Of a stretch of 64,000 nt of DNA, positions 17,592 through 27,272 are shown piece after piece. The DNA lies in contig NZ_AP022576.1 in the NCBI RefSeq assembly GCF_010730355.1, positions 6,138,001-6,202,000 on the forward strand, in the 5' to 3' direction. The translations under genes and the position numbers were made by a program. The first letter of the stretch is position 1. The number at the start of each line of letters is the position of its first letter. Source of the DNA: Mycobacterium florentinum. GTDB lineage: Bacteria > Actinomycetota > Actinomycetes > Mycobacteriales > Mycobacteriaceae. The notes beneath the pieces are model-generated. The model was not told where the DNA came from. It saw only the letters and a list, made by a program, of their open reading frames with translations, and searched no databases.

Positions 17592-18233
17592 GTGTCCCAG
17601 CGAGCGATTAAGCAGGCGACGGTGGTGCGTCGGCCCCGTGGGGAGCCGCGCCGGCTGCTGCTGGACGCCGCCCGGGCGCTCTTCGCCGGCCAGGACTATC
17701 GCAGCACCACCACGCGGGAAATCGCCCAGGCCGCCGGGGTCACCGAGCACCTGCTGTTCCGAAACTTCGGGTCGAAGGCGGCGCTGTTCCGCGAGGCGCT
17801 CGTCGTGCCGTTCGTCAGTTTCGTCGACGAATTCGGCAAGACCTGGCAGGCGGTGGTCCCCGAGGAGACCGACGAGCAGGAGCTGACTCGGCTTTTCGTC
17901 TCGCAGCTCTACGACGTGTTCGTCGAGCACCAGGGTCTGCTGTTGACGCTGATGGCGGCCGAGAGCCTCAGCGAGGAGGAAAAGGCCGACGCCGGCATCG
18001 CCGAGATCCGCCGCGCCGTCACGGTGCTGGGCCAAATCAGCGTTGAGGGAATGCAATTGCGGGGGTTGCGATCCGACCACCCCGACCTGCCGGCCCACTC
18101 GACTGTTTCGATGATCGCCGGGATGGCCGCGCTGCGTTCCACCTACTTCGGGGATACGCCACCGCCGCGGGAGGTCATCGTTGAGGAACTCGTTCAAGCG
18201 CTCCTGCACGGCTTCTTGCACCGCAACGACTGA
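17592..18233 (+). CDS. TetR-family transcriptional regulator
   Basis: 213 aa from GTG 17592, preceded by GGGAGGAG. An upstream in-frame GTG (17550) falls inside the operator and is less likely. HTH: RRLLLDAARALFAGQDY, then TTREIAQAAGVTEHLLFRNFG. The C-terminal domain is helical. Only 15 nt separate it from the P450 gene. It probably represses its own operon, and the same site may also lie before the LLM/DapB genes 4 kb away. The ligand is unknown. Confidence 0.88.
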   Translation: MSQRAIKQATVVRRPRGEPRRLLLDAARALFAGQDYRSTTTREIAQAAGVTEHLLFRNFGSKAALFREALVVPFVSFVDEFGKTWQAVVPEETDEQELTRLFVSQLYDVFVEHQGLLLTLMAAESLSEEEKADAGIAEIRRAVTVLGQISVEGMQLRGLRSDHPDLPAHSTVSMIAGMAALRSTYFGDTPPPREVIVEELVQALLHGFLHRND

Positions 18234-18248
18234 GTTAGGGATCCGACC

Positions 18249-19451
18249 ATGACAAGCGCCAATGCCGTCGAGTTGTATTACGACCCATTCGATGTCGAGA
18301 TCGACTCGAACCCGTACCCGGTGTGGAAGCGGATGCGCGAAGAAGCGCCGTTGTATTACAACGAGAAGTACAACTTCTACGCGCTGAGTCGATACGACGA
18401 CGTGGTCCGCGAACTGCCGAACTGGGAGACGTACCGGTCCGGCCGCGGGACCACAGCCGACATCTTGTTCGCGAATATCGAAGTGCCACCGGGCATTCTG
18501 CTGTTCGAGGATCCGCCGCTGCACGATTTGCACCGCAAGCTGCTGTCCCGGGTCTTCACGCCCCGGCGCATGCTGGCGGTGGAGGACCTGGTGCGCGGTT
18601 TCTGCGTCCGCGAGCTCGACCCGCTGGTCGGCGGGAGCGGGTTCGATTTCATCGCGGACCTGGGCGCGATGATGCCGATGCGGACCATCGGCTACCTGTT
18701 GGGAATTCCCGAGGAAGATCAAGAGAAGATCCGGGACCGCAGCGTCGCCAACATCGAATTGTCCAGGGACAGCGACCCCGCTGCCGTCGACGCGAACGTC
18801 TTCGCGAATTCGATCGCGCTGTTCGCCGAATACATCGAATGGCGGGCCAGTCATCCGTCCGACGACCTGATGACCGAGCTGCTGCGGGCCGAGATCGACG
18901 AGCCGGACGGTACGCGCCGGCCGCTGTCGCGCACCGAGGTGCTGGCCTACACGGCCATGATCGCGGGCGCCGGCAACGAAACCACCGCTCGCCTAATCGG
19001 TTTCATGGGGCAACTGTTGTCGGATCATCCCGATCAACGCCGCGAACTCGTCGAGGACCCGTCACTGATCCCGGGCGCGATCGAGGAGACGCTGCGCTAC
19101 GAGCCGCCGTCTCCGGTGCAGGCCCGTTACGTCGCGCGCGATGCCGAGCACTACGGTCGCGTGGTTCCCGAGGGGTCGTTCATGCTGTTGTTGAACGCGT
19201 CGGCCAACCGCGACGAAAACCACTTCACGGATCCGGATCGCTACGACATCCACCGCCGCGGAAGTCATCTCAGCTTCGGGCAGGGCCTGCATTTCTGTTT
19301 GGGCTCGGCGCTGGCCCGGCTGGAAGCCCGGGTGGCCTTCGAAGAAGTCCTCAAACGCTGGCCCGACTGGGAAGTCGACTACGCGAATGCCCAACGGGCG
19401 CACACCGCGAGCGTGCGTGGCTGGGCGCGCTTGCCGGTCGTGGTGGGCTAG
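18249..19451 (+). CDS. Cytochrome P450
   Basis: 400 aa soluble bacterial P450. I-helix AGAGNETT (residues 240-247) carries the oxygen-activating acid/alcohol pair region; E280-T-L-R283 is the ExxR motif; the heme loop FGQGLHFCLG puts the thiolate at Cys350. Hydroxylates a hydrophobic substrate using ferredoxin electrons; no ferredoxin gene is adjacent. Cotranscribed with the upstream TetR gene. The CYP family number cannot be given from sequence alone. Confidence 0.93.
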   Translation: MTSANAVELYYDPFDVEIDSNPYPVWKRMREEAPLYYNEKYNFYALSRYDDVVRELPNWETYRSGRGTTADILFANIEVPPGILLFEDPPLHDLHRKLLSRVFTPRRMLAVEDLVRGFCVRELDPLVGGSGFDFIADLGAMMPMRTIGYLLGIPEEDQEKIRDRSVANIELSRDSDPAAVDANVFANSIALFAEYIEWRASHPSDDLMTELLRAEIDEPDGTRRPLSRTEVLAYTAMIAGAGNETTARLIGFMGQLLSDHPDQRRELVEDPSLIPGAIEETLRYEPPSPVQARYVARDAEHYGRVVPEGSFMLLLNASANRDENHFTDPDRYDIHRRGSHLSFGQGLHFCLGSALARLEARVAFEEVLKRWPDWEVDYANAQRAHTASVRGWARLPVVVG

Positions 19452-19454
19452 CGG

Positions 19455-19488
19455 CGCTCGAACGTGAAACTGGCTTCACGTTCGAGCG
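19455..19488. terminator. Perfect 14-bp hairpin between convergent genes
   Basis: CGCTCGAACGTGAA (19455-19468) and its complement (19475-19488) enclose a 6-nt loop, 4 nt past the P450 stop and 14 nt from the MFS stop. CGAACGTG core as in other gene-end stems here. No T-run. Confidence 0.65.
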
Positions 19489-19502
19489 ACGAAGGCGTGG
19501 CG

Positions 19503-20717
19503 TCAGGTCCTCGCCGGACGCAGCATGCCCGAGGCGACGATCGCGAATACCATCCAGGCGGCGGCGTAGCTGAACGCCACCGCGGGCGAGGCCAGGGTGT
19601 AGAGCAGGCCCGCGACGACGGTCGCCACCACGTCACCGGCCGCCTGGACCGCTCCCAACACGCCGAACCCGCTGCCGCGCAGGCGATCCGGCAGTAGTTG
19701 AGACACGACGGCCGACTGGGTAGGCTCGGCCAGGCCGATGCCCGCCCCGGCCAGTGCGAAGCCGAGTGCGATGATCACCGCATGGTGCGCCCCCACCGCG
19801 AACGCCAGGTAACCGACGACATAGACGGCCGCACCGGTCGCGAACACCGCACGCGGCCCGGCCCGGTCGTACCAGCGTCCCGCGGCCAGCGAGGCAACCG
19901 TGGCGACCGCGTTGTGGCCCGCGTAGATCAGGATCGCCAACGACGTCGCCGCGGTCACGGTTCGCTCCGGGGTGGTCAGCAGTTGGGTGGAGCGCAGGAT
20001 CAGCAAAGTGGTTGCGATGTTGCCGAATTCGAACAGCGCCACCGGTAGCAGCGCTCGCAGCATGCCGGCGTCGCGCAGCGCCCCTAAGTCGAACCGTCGC
20101 CGGGCTGCCGGTTGGCCCACCTGACGATGTTGGCGCGCTTCGCGGGCGGCGATCAGGATGGCCCCGGCGGCAAAGAGACCCGGGATCGCGGCCAGGCAGA
20201 GGGCGGGCCGAATGCCGACCCACGCGACAAGCCCGGCCGCAAGCAGCGGGCCCACCACCGCGCCTAGGTTGTCGCCGGCGCGCTCGAGCCCGAATGTCCT
20301 GCCGCGCGCCCATTCTGGGCTCAGGGATGCCAGCAAGGCATCGCGCGACGGCGACCGCACACCCCGAGACATCCACGCCAGCGCGCGAAAGAAGCCGGCC
20401 TGCCAGACCGTGGCCGTCACGCCGATCGCTCCGGTCGCCACGGCCGTGGCCAGATAACCGCCGGACGCGATCCGTCCGCGACGTTCGGGGTCGTTGGCCA
20501 ATGGTCCACCGACCAGTTTCATCACGCCGATCAGCGCGTCGCTGATGCCGTCGACCACCCCGAGCGCCGCGGCGGACGCCCCGAGCGTTCCGGTGAGGAA
20601 CGTGGGCAGTACCGAAGTGGTTACCTCGTGGCTGGCATCGGAGAAAAAGCTCGTCGCCCCGACGGCGCCGACGCCGCGGGTCAGCCACTTCCGCTCGTCA
20701 TCGGCATCGACCGTCAT
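19503..20717 (-). CDS. MFS transporter
   Basis: 404 aa with about 12 hydrophobic helices and the MFS loop segment RGVRSPSRDALLASLSPEWARGRTFGLERAGDNLGAV split by helices. The pattern (VVDGISDALIGVMKLVGGPLAND) is that of prokaryotic multidrug/solute MFS carriers. Substrate and direction are unknown. Convergent with the P450 gene. Confidence 0.88.
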   Translation of the reverse strand: MTVDADDERKWLTRGVGAVGATSFFSDASHEVTTSVLPTFLTGTLGASAAALGVVDGISDALIGVMKLVGGPLANDPERRGRIASGGYLATAVATGAIGVTATVWQAGFFRALAWMSRGVRSPSRDALLASLSPEWARGRTFGLERAGDNLGAVVGPLLAAGLVAWVGIRPALCLAAIPGLFAAGAILIAAREARQHRQVGQPAARRRFDLGALRDAGMLRALLPVALFEFGNIATTLLILRSTQLLTTPERTVTAATSLAILIYAGHNAVATVASLAAGRWYDRAGPRAVFATGAAVYVVGYLAFAVGAHHAVIIALGFALAGAGIGLAEPTQSAVVSQLLPDRLRGSGFGVLGAVQAAGDVVATVVAGLLYTLASPAVAFSYAAAWMVFAIVASGMLRPART

Positions 20718-20771
20718 GGCTGGCAGATAACCATGATTTGTTGGCTTCGGCCAGGGTTCGGCTCATGAATG

Positions 20772-22271
20772 CTATCCAGGCGGATCCCAGCTGCCCGGCA
20801 ACATCGGAACAGTTGCGGCGCCGCCGAATGAGTCGTCAGCCAGTGTGGTCAAGCCGGCCGGCTGTCGTCCGGTTGTCCGGTTCACGGCCCCGGCGAAGCC
20901 GATCGTTCCCGCTCCGAGCTCCGAATCGATATTCGGTTCCAGGTATTCGTAACGACGGCCCGGCATGTCGACTCCTCGACGTCGTCTGGAGCCGGTGGGC
21001 TCGCGTGGGTTGGCGGCCGCTGCGGGTGTTTCGGTGCTGCGGACTTCCGCGGCCTTCTTGGACTTGACGGCAGCCCTCGACGGGGAAGGGGCAGCAAACT
21101 GAAACGCCCCGACGAGATAGGCGCTCGAAAGTCCCTCCGCACCGGTGACCGGTGCCGGTGGAGCCGGGGGAGGCGCGCCGTGGACGGACGTTGGGGCCGG
21201 GGCGGGGACGGGGGCGGAAGCCGCAGGCGGTGCCGGGATTGCCATGGTCGGCGATGCCGGGGTCACGACGGGAGCGAGGTGGGGAGCGGGAGGAACGGGA
21301 GCCGGCGCTACACCGGGTGCAATTGGATGCGGGAGCCCGGCCAAACCCGCCAGCCCCGCGAGTCCGCTCGCCGCCCCGGCGGGCACCGCCGCGAGCGGAG
21401 CGGCCAGCCCCAGGGTGTACACCGGGTTGCTGAGCAGGAAGGAGGGGATCAGGAAGGGGTCGTAGAGCACCAGCCAGATCAGGTACATGGTGCGGTGGAT
21501 GACGAATTGGACGCCCAGGTAAAGAATGGTCTCGAGTAGTTGTGCGGGGTTACCCGCATAGTTGGCGAGCATCGCCTCCAGGCGCGGAATGAACATCGTC
21601 AAGCTTGGGTGCACCGACGGAGACGTCGGCGAGAACGGATCGAACGGGAACAAATCATTGAGCAGCTCTTCGAGATTGGTGGGCAATTGAGTGCCCATCG
21701 GTCCGGTGGGATCTTTGCCCATTCCCATGCCCGAGTTCATGATCTGCGGAGCCGGGTTGGTTTGCGGGGCAGCCGCCACCGCGCTGGTCGCGACTGATTG
21801 GTAGACGGTCATCGTCGTGGCAGCCTGGACCCACATGCGCGCATAGTCCGCTTCGTTGACCGCGATCGGGATCGTATTGATACCAAAGAAATTCGTCGCC
21901 ATCAGCGCCGCATGGATGGCGTGGTTGGCCGATAGTTCCCCCAACGTCGGCATGGCGGCCAGCGCGGCCGTATAGGCGGCGGCAGCGGTCTCCAGTTGTG
22001 CGGCCATTGCGGCGCTGTCGATGCCGGCTTGCTGTAGCGATGCGATATACGGTGCGTGCGCGGCGACGTATTGCGCCGCACTCGGTCCCTCCCACGCCGC
22101 GGCCTGGGTCGCGCCCAGTAGCGCGGTGAGTTCGCCTGCCGCCGAGTCATATTCAGCGCTCAGTGAGCTCCACACGCCTGCGGCGGCCGTCAATGGCCCG
22201 GGGCCGGGTCCGCTGGACAGCAGCGCCGAATGTACCTCTGGCGGAAAGGCCATCCAGATCGGCGAGGTCAA
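20772..22271 (-). CDS. PPE-family protein, PPW subfamily
   Basis: About 499 aa. I prefer TTG 22271 ([19 protein letters not shown]), since PPE proteins typically begin this way; ATG 22253 and ATG 22295 are alternatives. The PPE domain covers residues 1-170 with the [13 protein letters not shown] motif (WxG turn). A long Ala/Pro-rich linker follows, then basic [19 protein letters not shown]. The C-terminal IGFAGAVN and PMLPGSWDP match the GFxGT and PxxPxxW signatures of the PPW subgroup. Likely ESX-secreted or cell-surface. No PE partner gene is adjacent. Confidence 0.9.
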   Translation of the reverse strand: MTSPIWMAFPPEVHSALLSSGPGPGPLTAAAGVWSSLSAEYDSAAGELTALLGATQAAAWEGPSAAQYVAAHAPYIASLQQAGIDSAAMAAQLETAAAAYTAALAAMPTLGELSANHAIHAALMATNFFGINTIPIAVNEADYARMWVQAATTMTVYQSVATSAVAAAPQTNPAPQIMNSGMGMGKDPTGPMGTQLPTNLEELLNDLFPFDPFSPTSPSVHPSLTMFIPRLEAMLANYAGNPAQLLETILYLGVQFVIHRTMYLIWLVLYDPFLIPSFLLSNPVYTLGLAAPLAAVPAGAASGLAGLAGLAGLPHPIAPGVAPAPVPPAPHLAPVVTPASPTMAIPAPPAASAPVPAPAPTSVHGAPPPAPPAPVTGAEGLSSAYLVGAFQFAAPSPSRAAVKSKKAAEVRSTETPAAAANPREPTGSRRRRGVDMPGRRYEYLEPNIDSELGAGTIGFAGAVNRTTGRQPAGLTTLADDSFGGAATVPMLPGSWDPPG

Positions 22272-22466
22272 AGTTAACCCCGCACAACCAAACATGGCTC
22301 ATTTCGGAAAGCAGCTATCGGAAGCTCCTTTCGGTGAAAGCGTCACGGGCCCAGGGCTGTTGGTAATCGGTCCGTTGCCGCGAGCTTAAGCGATCGTGAA
22401 CCCTAGAAATAGATGCATTAGTGTCCTATACGGATTCGCACAGGCATCCACCAGGTAGCCACATCG

Positions 22467-22524
22467 TCGAGCGTGAAGCTACTGTCACGCTGGGCGTCGA
22501 ACGTGACAGTAGCTTCACGCTCGA
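22467..22524. terminator. Perfect 23-bp inverted repeat downstream of a hydrolase gene
   Basis: Arms 22467-22489 and 22502-22524 are perfectly complementary around a 12-nt loop; the arm begins TCGAGCGTGAAGC. It starts 5 nt beyond the hydrolase stop, upstream of the PPE gene on the same strand. The loop edge again contains TCGAACGTGA. The rest of the 22.27-22.53 kb gap shows no gene. Confidence 0.65.
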
Positions 22525-22529
22525 GCAGG

Positions 22530-23519
22530 TTATGAGATGCTCTGATCCACCAGCACCGCACCGTCGGGCTGGTTTCCGAGCGTGTGCAACGGAATGTCTT
22601 CTTCTTGGACGGTCAGAAGAACGATCTGAGCCAATTGCCGGGGCGCGTCGCATTGCACGTAGTGATCGGCGCCCGGGATCACCCAGTAGCGATTTCGGCC
22701 GGGCTTGGCCTTGAGGTACATCTCCCAGACGTGGTTCGAGACGCGCAACGGCGCGACGTTGTCGTGCAGTCCCCACACCACGGTGGTGTGCACCTGGCTT
22801 TTGGAAAGCGCTTCAAGCCAATTGGTTTCGTCGGCGGCCCGCTCGTTCAGATACTGGATGGTGTCCGGCAGCACCCGGATTCCGTCGTTGTGGGCAAAGC
22901 ACTTGGCCAGCGCGTCGATTTCGGGGTCGGTCAATTTCCTCCTCGGCATGAAGGTGCTGGCCCCCATGCCGGCCGCCAGGGTCTCCGGTGTGGTCGCTTC
23001 CGCGGTGGCGCGCCCCGTTTCAGGGTCGAGCAGTGCGGTTTGGAACAGCGTCAGATTCGCCAGCGGAAGGTAGATGTTGGCGTTGGTCAAGATGAGGTCG
23101 AGCGGGGCCACCGGCGGGTCCAGTGCGGCCAACATGCCCAGCGCGATCATGCCGACGCTGCTGCCGCGATCATGGGTGAGCATGCGAAATTCGCTCAGCT
23201 TCCACACGTCGGTGATCGCATGCACGAGCAGGCGCGCATCGTCGTACAACGAATAGACGTACGGCTGCGGTGGCTTGTCCGACAATCCGTAACCCGGAAA
23301 GTCCAACAGGTAGATGTCGAAATCGGAGCTCAGCTCACGCGTCAACTCGTAGAAGTCGATGCTCGACGTCGGAAAGCCGTGCACGAGCACGAGTGGCGGT
23401 GCCCCGGCCGTGCCGAAGCGCCGACTGAACACCCCGACTTCCTGTCCGTCGTTGGCGGCGGTGGTCGACCGCCAGCGAAGTTCGGTACCGCCCTTTTGCC
23501 ATTCCGCGAAGATGTCCAA
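22530..23519 (-). CDS. Alpha/beta hydrolase, epoxide hydrolase/dehalogenase-like
   Basis: 329 aa. HGFPTSS forms the oxyanion region; the nucleophile elbow is THDRGSSVG with Asp rather than Ser, as in epoxide hydrolases and haloalkane dehalogenases. WGLHDNVAP supplies the acid and GADHYVQ the catalytic His. The helical cap lies between. Substrate unknown. Terminated by a 23-bp stem-loop. Confidence 0.85.
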   Translation of the reverse strand: MDIFAEWQKGGTELRWRSTTAANDGQEVGVFSRRFGTAGAPPLVLVHGFPTSSIDFYELTRELSSDFDIYLLDFPGYGLSDKPPQPYVYSLYDDARLLVHAITDVWKLSEFRMLTHDRGSSVGMIALGMLAALDPPVAPLDLILTNANIYLPLANLTLFQTALLDPETGRATAEATTPETLAAGMGASTFMPRRKLTDPEIDALAKCFAHNDGIRVLPDTIQYLNERAADETNWLEALSKSQVHTTVVWGLHDNVAPLRVSNHVWEMYLKAKPGRNRYWVIPGADHYVQCDAPRQLAQIVLLTVQEEDIPLHTLGNQPDGAVLVDQSIS

Positions 23520-23578
23520 GCTGCCAGCATCTCAGAGGCGATCGTGGTTAGACAACCGATGTTTCGCCGCACGGGCGT

Positions 23579-24097
23579 TCACGGGCAGGTCACATGTATC
23601 CCGAATGTGATCTGTCGCATACCGGTTTGGCCCGGCATCGTCCCTTGGCCGGTTCCGGTGATCGTGTAACTCTTGCCGTCCTTGTCGACCATCACCTGGT
23701 TCACGGATTGGGTCGGTTGATAGGGCAGCTGGTACTGCCCGTTGCCGACTTTCAGGGAAATCGAAAAGCCGTCGACGCTTGGCGGCTTTTCGTCCGACAG
23801 GGCGAAGGACAGCGACGCTGAATCGTCGTGAACGGTGATGCGTGTCGTCAGATCGCCCGACTCGGGAGGCGTCGCGTGGGGCTCCGCCGCCGAGCTGATG
23901 CAGTTGACCTTGCTGGTAATCGTGTGCGAGTGCTGATCCAGCATCACGGTGGTGTTGGACGGAGCCGGACTCGAGCTCGCAGGGGACGCGGGTTTGCCCC
24001 CATTGCTGGAACAGGCCGACAGGCCGGCCACCAACACCACCACGCCGACGCCGGCGACACGGCGGCTGATTCGCCACCGGGCGTCCGGATTCTTCAT
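23579..24097 (-). CDS. LppO/LpqH-family (19-kDa antigen type) lipoprotein
   Basis: 172 aa from ATG 24097 with AGGAGGA upstream; the reading frame stays open further upstream, but that part overlaps other genes. Signal peptide of residues 1-28 with lipobox GLSAC, lipidated Cys29, then a Ser/Pro-rich linker. The mature domain (VMLDQHSHTITSKVNC ... GQTGM ... TFGIHVTCP) follows the mycobacterial 19-kDa lipoprotein family and closely resembles LppO. Two remaining Cys may form the family's disulfide. Surface-exposed, function unclear. Confidence 0.85.
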   Translation of the reverse strand: MKNPDARWRISRRVAGVGVVVLVAGLSACSSNGGKPASPASSSPAPSNTTVMLDQHSHTITSKVNCISSAAEPHATPPESGDLTTRITVHDDSASLSFALSDEKPPSVDGFSISLKVGNGQYQLPYQPTQSVNQVMVDKDGKSYTITGTGQGTMPGQTGMRQITFGIHVTCP

Positions 24098-24195
24098 CGC
24101 AAGTCCTCCTAGAGGTCTTTCTCCGAAGGCGCGCACCGCGCCGTGCCTACCGTAGCCGCATCGGCGCTGCTCAGCGCGTGCCGGCCCACCTCGGG

Positions 24196-24921
24196 CTACG
24201 GCCAGGCTTCCCAATGGATCATCGTGCGCAGCGGACCGGCGAATACGGGTCGCACCGCGCCCGATCGCCAACGCTCTTCGACGAGCGGCGCCAGGGCAGC
24301 TGTCGTGCGCAGCGGGTCGCCGTCGAGGTAAACGACGGTGATGTATTGATGGTCGGCCCGCCAGCCGCGGGGTAAATGGCTCCATCCGGTGCTCGAACCG
24401 AACGTCCAGGCGCCCGCGGTGCCGGGGGTGGCGAGCAGCGCCGGAAAGTGTTCGGCGTGCAGCCATTGCAGCCATTCGTTCGAGCGGCCGTCGGTGGGCT
24501 CCTCGACGATCAGCAGGATTCCGCGGTGCGGCCGGAACGGCACCACCTCGGCGGAGACGAGAGCGTGCGGTGCGGAGTGCCACTGCAGCAGGCGCAGCCC
24601 CACGATTTGCAGCAGCGGCCGTGCGACGGGAAAGCGACCGTTCTCCCGCAGTTCACGGCCGAGTGTCACGAAGTCGTCGAGCGTTTGTTCAACGGGGTCG
24701 CCGACCAGATAGTGCACCACGTTGCCGATATCGCTCAATGGTCCGTCGGCCGCTAGGCGCTGGTGGAGGTATTCGCCGTCGGCGATCCAGCGCAATCCGT
24801 GCACGATGCCCGGAAGTTGATATTGCTCGGGCATGTGATCCAGCAGGTGCCAACGCAGATAACCGCTTTCGTCGTCCGATGGCGCGGTGAGGCTGAAAAT
24901 GCCTGCCTTGACCCGGTTCAC
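24196..24921 (-). CDS. EthD-like double ferredoxin-fold protein
   Basis: 241 aa from GTG 24921, whose GTGA overlaps the stop of the upstream LLM gene. Two similar modules are visible: LRWHLLDHMPEQYQLPGIVHGLRW (first half, split here by function only) and EWLQWLHAEHFP...PGTAGAWTF (second half). The W-x-x-H-x-x-H-x-P...PG pattern is that of EthD/dimeric alpha-beta barrel proteins. It probably handles the product of the coupled oxidoreductase; this is inference. Confidence 0.65.
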   Translation of the reverse strand: MNRVKAGIFSLTAPSDDESGYLRWHLLDHMPEQYQLPGIVHGLRWIADGEYLHQRLAADGPLSDIGNVVHYLVGDPVEQTLDDFVTLGRELRENGRFPVARPLLQIVGLRLLQWHSAPHALVSAEVVPFRPHRGILLIVEEPTDGRSNEWLQWLHAEHFPALLATPGTAGAWTFGSSTGWSHLPRGWRADHQYITVVYLDGDPLRTTAALAPLVEERWRSGAVRPVFAGPLRTMIHWEAWP

Positions 24922-25799
24922 GCGGAACCACCGGCGAGATGAAGCTCGGCCAGCGCCTGCAGATTTTCCAGGTAATGCTGCAGCGATTTGTGCCTGAACC
25001 ACGCGCTGATGATGGTCGCGCCGTGCGCGGCGGTGTCGGCGAGTATCTCGCGGGTGCGTTCGGGATCGTTGATCGGGTCCAGCGGTGCCGGCGGCGGCAG
25101 TACCACCTCGAAGCCATCCGGAAATTCGAAGCGGCCCAACCATTCTCGGGCCTGCTGCAGTGTCACGTTGAAGGGAGCCCACCCGTCGGCCAGGGTCGCG
25201 GCCCGGCGCAGCGATCGCAGCGTGCGTCCACCGATCCAGATGGGCACGTGGTCCTGGACCGCGCACGGGTTGACGATCATGCCGTCGAACGAATAGAACT
25301 CGCCGTGATAGGCGGGTTCGGGAACCGACAGTGATGCGCGCAGCGCACGCAGCGCGTCGTCGCCGCGCGGTCCGCGGTCGTCGTAAGGAACTCCGAGCAG
25401 GTCGAATTCCTCTTCGAGGCTGCCGACGCCGACGCCGAGGATGAGCCGGCCATTGCTGACTTTGTCCAACGTGCCGTAGCGCTTGGCGATTTCCAGGGGG
25501 TGGTGATAGGCCAGCACTAATACGTTGGTGGCCAACCGTATTCGCTGAGTGCGCGCGGCCAGGTAGCCCAACGTCGCCAGTGGATCCCAATAACGGGTGC
25601 CTCGGTGTTGCTGCTCCAGCACTGCCGGCAGTGCGATGTGCTCGCTGCAGGTCAGGTGGTGATAGCCCAGCCGGTCCGCGGTTTCGGCGATCTGAGCCAG
25701 CTCCTCGATCGACGCGTCCTGCTCCCAGGCGGCACTGAGCTGGGGCATCGTGATCACGACGGGTGTGGACACCGACAGCTTCGCGGGTGGGGTGCTCAT
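24918..25799 (-). CDS. LLM-class F420-dependent oxidoreductase
   Basis: 293 aa. Luciferase-like barrel with HLTCSEHIALP, ATNVLVLAYHHPLEIAKRYGTLD, GRLILGVGVGSLEEEF and the IWIGGRTLRSLRRAA segment, typical of the TIGR03619-like F420 group. Middle gene of a three-gene operon with 4-nt overlaps on both sides (SDR upstream, EthD-like downstream). Confidence 0.88.
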   Translation of the reverse strand: MSTPPAKLSVSTPVVITMPQLSAAWEQDASIEELAQIAETADRLGYHHLTCSEHIALPAVLEQQHRGTRYWDPLATLGYLAARTQRIRLATNVLVLAYHHPLEIAKRYGTLDKVSNGRLILGVGVGSLEEEFDLLGVPYDDRGPRGDDALRALRASLSVPEPAYHGEFYSFDGMIVNPCAVQDHVPIWIGGRTLRSLRRAATLADGWAPFNVTLQQAREWLGRFEFPDGFEVVLPPPAPLDPINDPERTREILADTAAHGATIISAWFRHKSLQHYLENLQALAELHLAGGSA

Positions 25800-26578
25800 C
25801 CCTGCATGTACCCTCCGGCGTCGACAGGGATCGATTGCCCTGTGATTGTTCGGCTCTCGTCACTGGCCAAAAACAGCGCCAGGTTGGCCACGTCGCCCGG
25901 CGACGAAATATCGCGCAGGGCAACGTCTTTGAGCGACTTCGCGCGCACCGCCTCGACCTCGACACCCTGCTCGGCCGCGGTGCGCTGTAGCCAATTGCGA
26001 TATAGCTCTGTATCGATCGCGCCCGGCACGATGCAGTTGCAGCGGATGCCGTGCGGACCGACTTCGAGCGCGACGGTCTTGGTGAAGGCCCGCAGCGACG
26101 CCTTCGCGGTGACGTAGTGCGTCTTGCGCGCGATGCCGTGGTAGCCCGCGGTGGAGGAGAAGTTGAGGATGACGCCGCTGCGACGTTGCAGCATCGACTG
26201 GTTGAGAACCTCGCGGGTGCACAACATCGCCGCGGTGACGTCGATGGCGATCGTGGCGTTCCAGTTGTCGAGTGTCTGCTCCCAGATCCAGTGGTCTTTT
26301 CCCGGCGCCGCGGCGTTGTTGCAGAGGATGTCGACGTGCCCGAATTCGTCGACCGCGCGCGCCACCATCGCCGCGACGTCCGCCTCGTCGGTGACGTCGG
26401 CGCGCATCGCGATCGCGCCGGAGCCGGCCGCGGCGGCGGCCTCGCGGACCAGCTCCTCGCGCCGGGCGGCGAGCAGGACCCGCGCGCCTTCGCGGACGAA
26501 TACCGAGCCGAGAACCGGTCCCAGGCCGGTGCTTGCCCCGGTGATAATCGCCACCTTGCCCGCTAGCCGGCCCGTCAT
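25796..26578 (-). CDS. Short-chain dehydrogenase/reductase
   Basis: 260 aa from ATG 26578; no Shine-Dalgarno and a TAATAT just upstream suggest a leaderless mRNA. Classical SDR: TGASTGLG cofactor loop, CNNAA, catalytic Ser in NFSSTAGYHG and Y-x-x-x-K in THYVTAKAS. Oxidises or reduces a hydroxy/keto group with NAD(P). First gene of the SDR-LLM-EthD operon; ATGA overlap with the LLM gene. Divergent from a TetR gene that probably controls it. Confidence 0.9.
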   Translation of the reverse strand: MTGRLAGKVAIITGASTGLGPVLGSVFVREGARVLLAARREELVREAAAAAGSGAIAMRADVTDEADVAAMVARAVDEFGHVDILCNNAAAPGKDHWIWEQTLDNWNATIAIDVTAAMLCTREVLNQSMLQRRSGVILNFSSTAGYHGIARKTHYVTAKASLRAFTKTVALEVGPHGIRCNCIVPGAIDTELYRNWLQRTAAEQGVEVEAVRAKSLKDVALRDISSPGDVANLALFLASDESRTITGQSIPVDAGGYMQG

Positions 26579-26675
26579 TGCGCAAATATTACATAGCGGA
26601 TTCATCGATTACGCCGAACCGATGCCGGGTAAATTCGAACGGTGCTCGAATAAAGGCTGATTGGGGAATGACGTA

Positions 26676-27263
26676 GTGGTAGCAACGGGGAATGAGGTCA
26701 CGGCGCCGGCCGGCGCACGCCGCACTTACGGGGGACTCGATCGCGACGAGGTGGTGGTCGCATTGCGTGACCTGGCGAAGCGCGTGGGCGTGCAGCGGGT
26801 GACGATGCGCGAACTCGCCGCCGAACTCGGAGCCGCCGTGCCTTCGGTGTACTACCACGTCCCCAGTAAGCAGACCGCTTTGGAGCTTGTCGCCGAGTCC
26901 GTACTGGAAGAAATCCCGCTTCCGGATAAGGGACGATGGGATACCAGGCTCATCGAGCTTTATTGCGCTGCCAGGGAAATCATCCTGGGTGTCCCCGGCG
27001 TCGCGAGCATCCTGCAAAACAGCGTCGGGAACGAAACGGCCCGCCGGCTGGATCGGCACAGCCGCGGCCTGCTCGCCGAGGCGGGCCTCGCGAAAGCCGC
27101 TGCCGCCGCGGCTCATACGGTCTTGTACACCTACCTGCTGGGCTCGATAGCTCTGGAGGAAACCCGCGCCGCCGAGGCGACGCCTCGCGTTAAACGCCAG
27201 TTGGCCACACACTTTCGTGCCGGGCTCGATGTGATCGTTGCCGGAATCAAGTCATCGTCGTAG
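26676..27263 (+). CDS. TetR-family transcriptional regulator
   Basis: 195 aa from GTG 26676 with GGGGA 8 nt upstream; TTG 26661 is possible. HTH: RVTMRELAAELGAAVPSVYYHVPSK. Divergent from the SDR operon at about 100 nt, the usual arrangement for a local repressor. Ligand unknown. Confidence 0.87.
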   Translation: MVATGNEVTAPAGARRTYGGLDRDEVVVALRDLAKRVGVQRVTMRELAAELGAAVPSVYYHVPSKQTALELVAESVLEEIPLPDKGRWDTRLIELYCAAREIILGVPGVASILQNSVGNETARRLDRHSRGLLAEAGLAKAAAAAAHTVLYTYLLGSIALEETRAAEATPRVKRQLATHFRAGLDVIVAGIKSSS

Positions 27264-27272
27264 TCGAGCCGG

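Noticed and set aside
20772..22271. PE-PPE pair
   Set aside because: No PE gene precedes the PPE gene; the upstream region holds only the stem-loop and a hydrolase gene.
24098..24583. N-terminal extension of the lipoprotein frame
   Set aside because: Overlaps the EthD-like gene and precedes a good ribosome-binding site, signal peptide and lipobox at 24097.
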